Of a stretch of 43,390 nt of DNA, positions 40,601 to 43,390 are shown piece after piece. Source of the stretch: Nocardioides immobilis (GTDB taxonomy: Bacteria > Actinomycetota > Actinomycetes > Propionibacteriales > Nocardioidaceae); NCBI RefSeq assembly GCF_003515065.1, contig NZ_QXGH01000048.1, forward strand, positions 1 through 43,390, in the 5' to 3' direction. The position numbers and the translations under genes are program-made. Position 1 is the stretch's first letter. Every line of letters begins with the position of its first letter. The notes beneath the pieces are model-generated. The model made no database searches, had not been told where the DNA came from, and worked only from the letters and a program-made list of their open reading frames with translations.

Positions 40601-40660
40601 GTCGCCACGTTGCTCGGGCCGAGGCTCTGGTGGCCGGGCGGGAGGAGCGAGACCGCATGA
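37628..40660 (+). CDS. MMPL/RND-type exporter with central coiled-coil insert
   Basis: The 1010-residue protein has two RND-like membrane blocks: one helix near 16-35 and five near 195-345, then one near 375-395 and five near 838-1000. The motif GAGTDYAIFLVSRYHE (near 257) in the first half and VGADYNLLLTKRMHEE (near 908) in the second are the MMPL proton-relay segments. Between them, about residues 500-740, is a long helical stretch of LADGADxL-type heptads as in YhgE/Pip proteins. It probably exports lipids or hydrophobic drugs. Control is visible in the two upstream palindromes. The TetR gene overlaps it by 4 bp. Confidence 0.92.
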   Translation: MADNGRVSGLARFAAQRAPWVVLAWVALAAVLNVFVPQLEEVAARDSSPVVPSHAPSIVAVDEMDEAFGNGGSKSFVVIAMERDGGLVPADRRYAGRLARVLAEDEENVSFVQDVRKHPELLDPLTSEDGEARYLLVGTTGQTGAPSSIRQVTAVRDVVDDLAPEGLVTEVTGPTATITDLATETEHSVVRITIVSVGLIALLLWLIYRSFAVTALVLTVVGLGLGLARAVTAWCGLAGVFTVSTFSGSFLTAVVLGAGTDYAIFLVSRYHELRRAGVEPRVAAATAGTRISSVIVGSALTVILACGCMLLAELGFFTTTGPAIAVSVAINLAVALTLTPALLALAGSRGWCEPRPERSRSFWPRLAGAVALHPARMLLVALVPLVALAALAPLIDVSYDTRDSQPAETESNRGYALIDRHFPVNEILPDYVLIQADHDLRNARDLALLERAASAVAQEDGVVLVRSITRPLGEPITQASVARQAGIVGVRLDRASDRVGEGEQGAEQLADGAGQLGDGADRLRDGTGRLADGAQRAVGGADRLVSGTTELEQGVRRLLAGADDAVSGTGRLATGMRELARGLDTGADQVQLAVDGLGLAYDALRTRSLTCNLDPACRQAREGIRQIWVAERDRLLPGLRQAARAADQLADGTVALQDGLRQLRDGLRLAREGADRLADGQQVFADRLGGLADGADLLAEGADQLADGADQLHGGTEEVAASLPELRQGLSRAATYLRRTGAVAKDPGIGGFYLPPAALQDQRFEAAVGLFLSEDGRTARFAVLGGTDAFDHEASARTVEIRETIEQAFRDTRLDDADVSMTGMAATNADLATYSRSDMRVVATAALIAVFLVLLVLLRSLVAAAVLMATVVLSYASAMGLSVLVWQLLLGHDIDWTVAAVSFTILVAVGADYNLLLTKRMHEEAPDGSAEGIARATAATGSVITSAGVIFAASMFALMAGSVTTMTQVGFTIGAGLLLDTFVVRSLLVPAVATLLGPRLWWPGGRSETA

Positions 40661-41247
40661 GCCGCGCGTCGACGATCGACCTCCGCGCCCGGTTGCTCCG
40701 CGCGGCCGAGGAGGAGATCGCCGCGACCGGGCCGGCCCGCGCGAGCCTGCGGGCGATCGCCCGCCGCTGCGGGGTGTCGCACCAGGCGACCGCCCACCAC
40801 TTCGTCGACCGCGCCGGGCTGTTCACCGCGCTCGCGGTCGAGGGGCACGAGCTGCTCCGCGCGGAGACGCAGGAGGCGATCGAGGCCACCCCGGCCGACG
40901 GTGGCCAGCAGGTGGCGGCGGCCGGAGCGGCGTACGTCGAGTTCTCCCGCCGGCACGCCGCGCTGTTCGACCTGATGTTCCGGCCGGACCTGCTCCGCAA
41001 CGACGACGAGCAGCTGATCACGGCGCGGCTGGCGCAGCGGGAGCTGATGATGGCGACGATCGGGGCCGCGCAGCAGCGCGGATGGGGCACGGAGGTGCCG
41101 ACGGCGGAGCTCGCCGCCCTCGGCTGGGCCTCCGTCCACGGCCTGGCCGTGCTGCAGCGCGACCTGGTCGTCTCGGCGCTCTACCCGGAGATCGACCCGG
41201 ACTCGATCCTGCGCCGGGTCGTGCACCTGCTCGACCGGTTGACCTAG
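40657..41247 (+). CDS. TetR family regulator of the MMPL exporter
   Basis: The 196-residue regulator has the helix-turn-helix LRAIARRCGVSHQATAHHFV (about 31-50) followed by DRAGLFTALAVEG, and a ligand domain of the TetR_C type (about 80-190). GGGAGGAG lies 8 nt before the ATG, which overlaps the MMPL stop (ATGA). It probably binds the paired CCTTGCC-NNN-GGCAAGG sites upstream of the exporter and so represses its own operon until a ligand, possibly the exporter substrate, binds. It faces the adenylate cyclase gene with a 4-bp gap. Confidence 0.9.
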   Translation: MSRASTIDLRARLLRAAEEEIAATGPARASLRAIARRCGVSHQATAHHFVDRAGLFTALAVEGHELLRAETQEAIEATPADGGQQVAAAGAAYVEFSRRHAALFDLMFRPDLLRNDDEQLITARLAQRELMMATIGAAQQRGWGTEVPTAELAALGWASVHGLAVLQRDLVVSALYPEIDPDSILRRVVHLLDRLT

Positions 41248-41251
41248 GCCC

Positions 41252-42838
41252 CTACTCCCAGACGGGTACGGCGAGCGCCGTCTTCTCGGAGCGTCCCCGC
41301 AGCAGCGCGGAGCCGTTCTTCTCCCAGTGGATGGCCTCGTCCGCGCCCCCGCCCTCGGCCGCGGCGACGACGGTGTCCCACATGGCGAGGACGCCGCCGG
41401 GGACGTCCTTGGCGAGGTCGGTGAGCCGCGACGCCGAGTTCACCGCGTCACCGATCACGGTGTACTCGTAGCGCAGCTCGTGCCCGACGTTGCCGGCGAC
41501 CACGCTGCCGGTCGCGACCCCGATGCCGGCGCCGATCTCCGGCACCTCCTCCTCGAGCCGGATCGCCATCGCCCGCGCCGCGGCCAGGGCCGACGCCGCG
41601 TGGTCCTCGTTGGGGACGGGCGCCCCGAAGATCGCGAGCACGGCGTCGCCGATGAACTTGTTGACCAGGCCCCCGCGCCGGTCGACCTCGTCCACGACGA
41701 CGCCGAAGAAGCGGTTGAGCACGCCGACGACCTCGGCGGCCGAGTGGTCGGAGGCGTACGCCGTCGAGCTCACCAGGTCGACGAAGAGCACCGACGCCAC
41801 GCAGGTCTCGCCGCCCAGCCTCATCTCGCCGGTGGTGGCGTCGACGGCCGCTGCCGCTACCTCGTGGCCGACGTGCCGCCCGAACAGGTCGCGGAGCTTC
41901 TCCCGCTCGCGCAGTCCACCCACCATCTGGTTGAACCCGCTCTGCAGGGCGCCGAGCTCGGTGCCGTCGTAGACGACGACGTCCGCGTCGAGGTGGCCGG
42001 CCTCGACCGCCCGCAGCGCCTCGCGCACGGACATGATCGGGGCCACCACCGACCGGGCGTTGAGGTCGGTGAGGATGAACCCGAAGACCAGCACCGCGCC
42101 GATCGTCACGATCGTGACCGTCGCCATCTGGGTGAGGCTGGTCTCGCCCGGGTCGGTGAGGGCAAGGATCGCGGCCACCAGCAGGCCGCCGAGCGGGACC
42201 GCCGTACCGATGGCCCAGAAGAGCACCATCCGCGGCCCGACCCCGACGAAGCGCACGCGGTTGGTGACCTCGGTGTCGGCGAGAGCGCGCGCGGCCACCG
42301 GGCGCAGCGTGAACTCGGTGAGCAGGTAGGAGACACCGGCCACCACTAAGGCGCCGATGCCGACGGTGAGCGCGGTCGACACGGCGCGCTCGGGCTGGAG
42401 CGCGATCGACAGCACCGTGAACAGCGCACTGCCGGCCATCCAGAGCGTCAGCTGCATCAGCGTGAGCTGGAGCGGGACCCTCAGGGCCTGGCGCCGCTGC
42501 TTGTCGGTGGGCACCACCTCCTGGCCCTGGGTCGCCCACCGCAGCGCCCGGAGGCTGGTCGCCGTACCCCAGATGACGCCGACCGCCGCAGCCGCCACGA
42601 CGTACGTCGGCACCGCGATCGCCAGGGCGAGCACCATGTCGGGCGACGGTTCCTCCGCCGGCACGGCGAAGTTGTTGACCACGAACACGACGGCCGAACC
42701 CAGCAGGTTGGTGCCGATCAGCACCAGCGTCAGCAGGACCTGGATCCGGACGCGGAGCCTGCGCGGGCTCTGCTGGGCCGAGCCCAGGATGCGTGCGCCG
42801 AAGGGGCTCCGCTGGCTGGCGGGCTTCGGACGCGGCAT
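41252..42838 (-). CDS. Membrane-bound class III adenylate cyclase with HAMP domain
   Basis: The 528-residue protein has six predicted membrane helices (about 30-275), a HAMP linker (NARSVVAPIMSVREALRAVE, near 260-310) and a C-terminal cyclase domain (about 335-515). Catalytic residues are visible: metal-binding Asp in LFVDLVSST and in FIGDAVLAIFG, the adenine-selecting Lys in VNKFIGD and Asp in YTVIGDAVN, and the transition-state Asn and Arg in VNSASRL. This matches the six-helix HAMP cyclases of mycobacteria (Rv3645 type). It makes cAMP in response to an unknown membrane signal. Confidence 0.92.
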   Translation of the reverse strand: MPRPKPASQRSPFGARILGSAQQSPRRLRVRIQVLLTLVLIGTNLLGSAVVFVVNNFAVPAEEPSPDMVLALAIAVPTYVVAAAAVGVIWGTATSLRALRWATQGQEVVPTDKQRRQALRVPLQLTLMQLTLWMAGSALFTVLSIALQPERAVSTALTVGIGALVVAGVSYLLTEFTLRPVAARALADTEVTNRVRFVGVGPRMVLFWAIGTAVPLGGLLVAAILALTDPGETSLTQMATVTIVTIGAVLVFGFILTDLNARSVVAPIMSVREALRAVEAGHLDADVVVYDGTELGALQSGFNQMVGGLREREKLRDLFGRHVGHEVAAAAVDATTGEMRLGGETCVASVLFVDLVSSTAYASDHSAAEVVGVLNRFFGVVVDEVDRRGGLVNKFIGDAVLAIFGAPVPNEDHAASALAAARAMAIRLEEEVPEIGAGIGVATGSVVAGNVGHELRYEYTVIGDAVNSASRLTDLAKDVPGGVLAMWDTVVAAAEGGGADEAIHWEKNGSALLRGRSEKTALAVPVWE

Positions 42839-42845
42839 GTCCGTA

Positions 42846-42851
42846 AGGCTA
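42846..42851 (-). promoter_or_regulatory. Leaderless -10 box of adenylate cyclase
   Basis: TAGCCT on the minus strand ends 7 nt before ATG 42838. Confidence 0.45.
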
Positions 42852-42882
42852 GTGGCCGTGCCGCGGATGCTTTGATCTTCGC

Positions 42883-43263
42883 GTGAAGACCTTCAGTGCC
42901 GCCGAGATCACCGACGCCTACGAGGCGTTCCACCAGAAAGTGGCCGGCTTCGTGGCCTCCGGCGACTGGACCGGCTACGCCGACCTGTTCACGCCCGACG
43001 CGGTCTACGTCGAGCACGCGATGGGCACCTTCCGCGGGCGCGAGGAGATCCGCGCGTGGTCGGTGCGGACGATGACGTCGTACCCCGGTCGGGTGATGAC
43101 CGGCTTCCCGCTGAGCTGGCAGGTCGTCGACGCCGACGCCGCCCGGCTGGTGTGCGAGGTCCGCAACCCGATGCCCGATCCCGGCGACGGCACGATGCTG
43201 GAGGAGCCGAACATCACGATCATGACGTACGCCGGCGACGGGCTCTTCTCCCGAGAGGAGGAC
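42883..43263 (+). pseudogene. SnoaL/NTF2-like protein, interrupted by an IS
   Basis: From GTG 42883 the frame encodes about 127 residues of a SnoaL-like alpha+beta cone: YEAFHQKVAGFVASGDWTGY, then LFTPDAVYVEHAMGTFRGRE (near 36-55), and TIMTYAGDGLFSREED. Such proteins act as isomerases, hydratases or unknown small-ligand enzymes. After REED the expected C-terminus (another helix of 20-30 residues) is replaced by sequence that reads on the other strand as the end of a transposase. The frame stays open to the window edge, but the added residues have no family look. The true gene probably continues beyond the inserted element. Confidence 0.7.
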
Positions 43264-43390
43264 GGGCGGTTTCTGGCCATCGTCGCGAATCAGGGTGTGA
43301 CGAGTTGCCTGTGCCATCGTGCCATCAACTGCCTGGGTGAGCGATCGCCGAGGCAGAGCCGTGGGCGGTCGTTGAGCTCGTCGGCCACTT
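43264..43390. mobile_element. End of an IS30-family element (continues outside the window)
   Basis: The SnoaL homology stops at about 43263 and the remaining 127 bp contain the 3' end of a leftward transposase gene. The terminal sequence GGGCGGTTTCTGGCCATC (43264-43281) is the likely inverted repeat end, 9 bp beyond which the transposase stop codon lies. The other end, the target duplication and the full length cannot be seen. Confidence 0.65.
43290..43390 (-). CDS. IS30-family transposase, C-terminal part (partial)
   Basis: On the minus strand the frame enters from the window edge and reads VADELNDRPRLCLGDRSPRQ, then LMARWHRQLVTP and a TGA at 43290-43292. ELNxRPRxxLGxRSP is the standard C-terminal signature of IS30-type transposases (DDE recombinases). 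Only 32 codons plus a partial codon are inside the window. Confidence 0.72.
   Translation of the reverse strand, partial: VADELNDRPRLCLGDRSPRQLMARWHRQLVTP

Noticed and set aside
43264..43390. Continuation of the SnoaL frame to the window end
   Set aside because: The added residues have no SnoaL similarity, while the opposite strand reads as an IS30 transposase end.
1..43390. tRNA, rRNA or riboswitch genes
   Set aside because: I found no cloverleaf, ribosomal or known riboswitch pattern by eye; a covariance-model scan would be needed to exclude small RNAs.

Overview
The window is high-GC DNA with frequent GTG starts, 4-bp ATGA/GTGA gene overlaps and many apparently leaderless promoters. Gene content (Tat-dependent polyamine-binding lipoprotein, GTP-type PEP carboxykinase, DUF6629, MMPL, AbiEi/DUF559-like proteins) fits an actinobacterium, most likely Nocardioides or a relative in Nocardioidaceae. 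This assignment is inference; no rRNA or tRNA gene is visible.

Layout. 1-427: edge region with short repeats and no gene. 428-2606: malic enzyme, a small homing-endonuclease-repeat protein and a DoxX membrane protein. 2603-17644: an aromatic-degradation region built on two divergent regulator/operon pairs. Pair A is a TetR repressor (4017-4670) opposite an operon of extradiol dioxygenase, fumarylacetoacetase-type hydrolase, acyl-CoA ligase, acyltransferase and frameshifted flavin monooxygenase (4798-10977). Pair B is a paralogous TetR (17003-17644) opposite a leftward operon of C-C bond hydrolase, extradiol dioxygenase, flavin monooxygenase, Tat-signal amidohydrolase, and remnants of hydratase, acetaldehyde dehydrogenase and aldolase (16909-11574). 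The control regions share one architecture: two palindromes with centres exactly 44 bp apart and a TTGACA box between them at the same place. Several catabolic genes are broken: a 5'-truncated monooxygenase, a frameshifted monooxygenase, a hydratase with an internal deletion and frameshift, and a deletion joining the start of the dehydrogenase to the end of the aldolase. The lower meta-cleavage pathway is therefore not functional from this locus.

17719-19466: quinone oxidoreductase-like protein and a DUF6629 membrane protein. 19481-30405: a polyamine uptake and catabolism cluster (amine-oxidising flavoenzyme, HAD phosphatase, Lrp/AsnC regulator, PotD/A/B/C-type ABC transporter, aminotransferase, aminobutyraldehyde dehydrogenase-like enzyme). 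It is interrupted by an AbiEi/DUF559-like gene lying between two inverted arrays of a 22-bp repeat. 30635-37526: PEP carboxykinase with a strong terminator, M1 aminopeptidase, MFS exporter, zinc alcohol dehydrogenase and SHOCT protein. 37541-41247: an MMPL exporter with its TetR regulator and two operator palindromes. 41252-42838: membrane class III adenylate cyclase. 42883-43390: a SnoaL-like gene apparently cut by the end of an IS30-family element.

Two observations stand out: the duplicated regulator/operator module in a decaying aromatic pathway, and the nuclease-like gene bracketed by inverted 22-bp repeat arrays.
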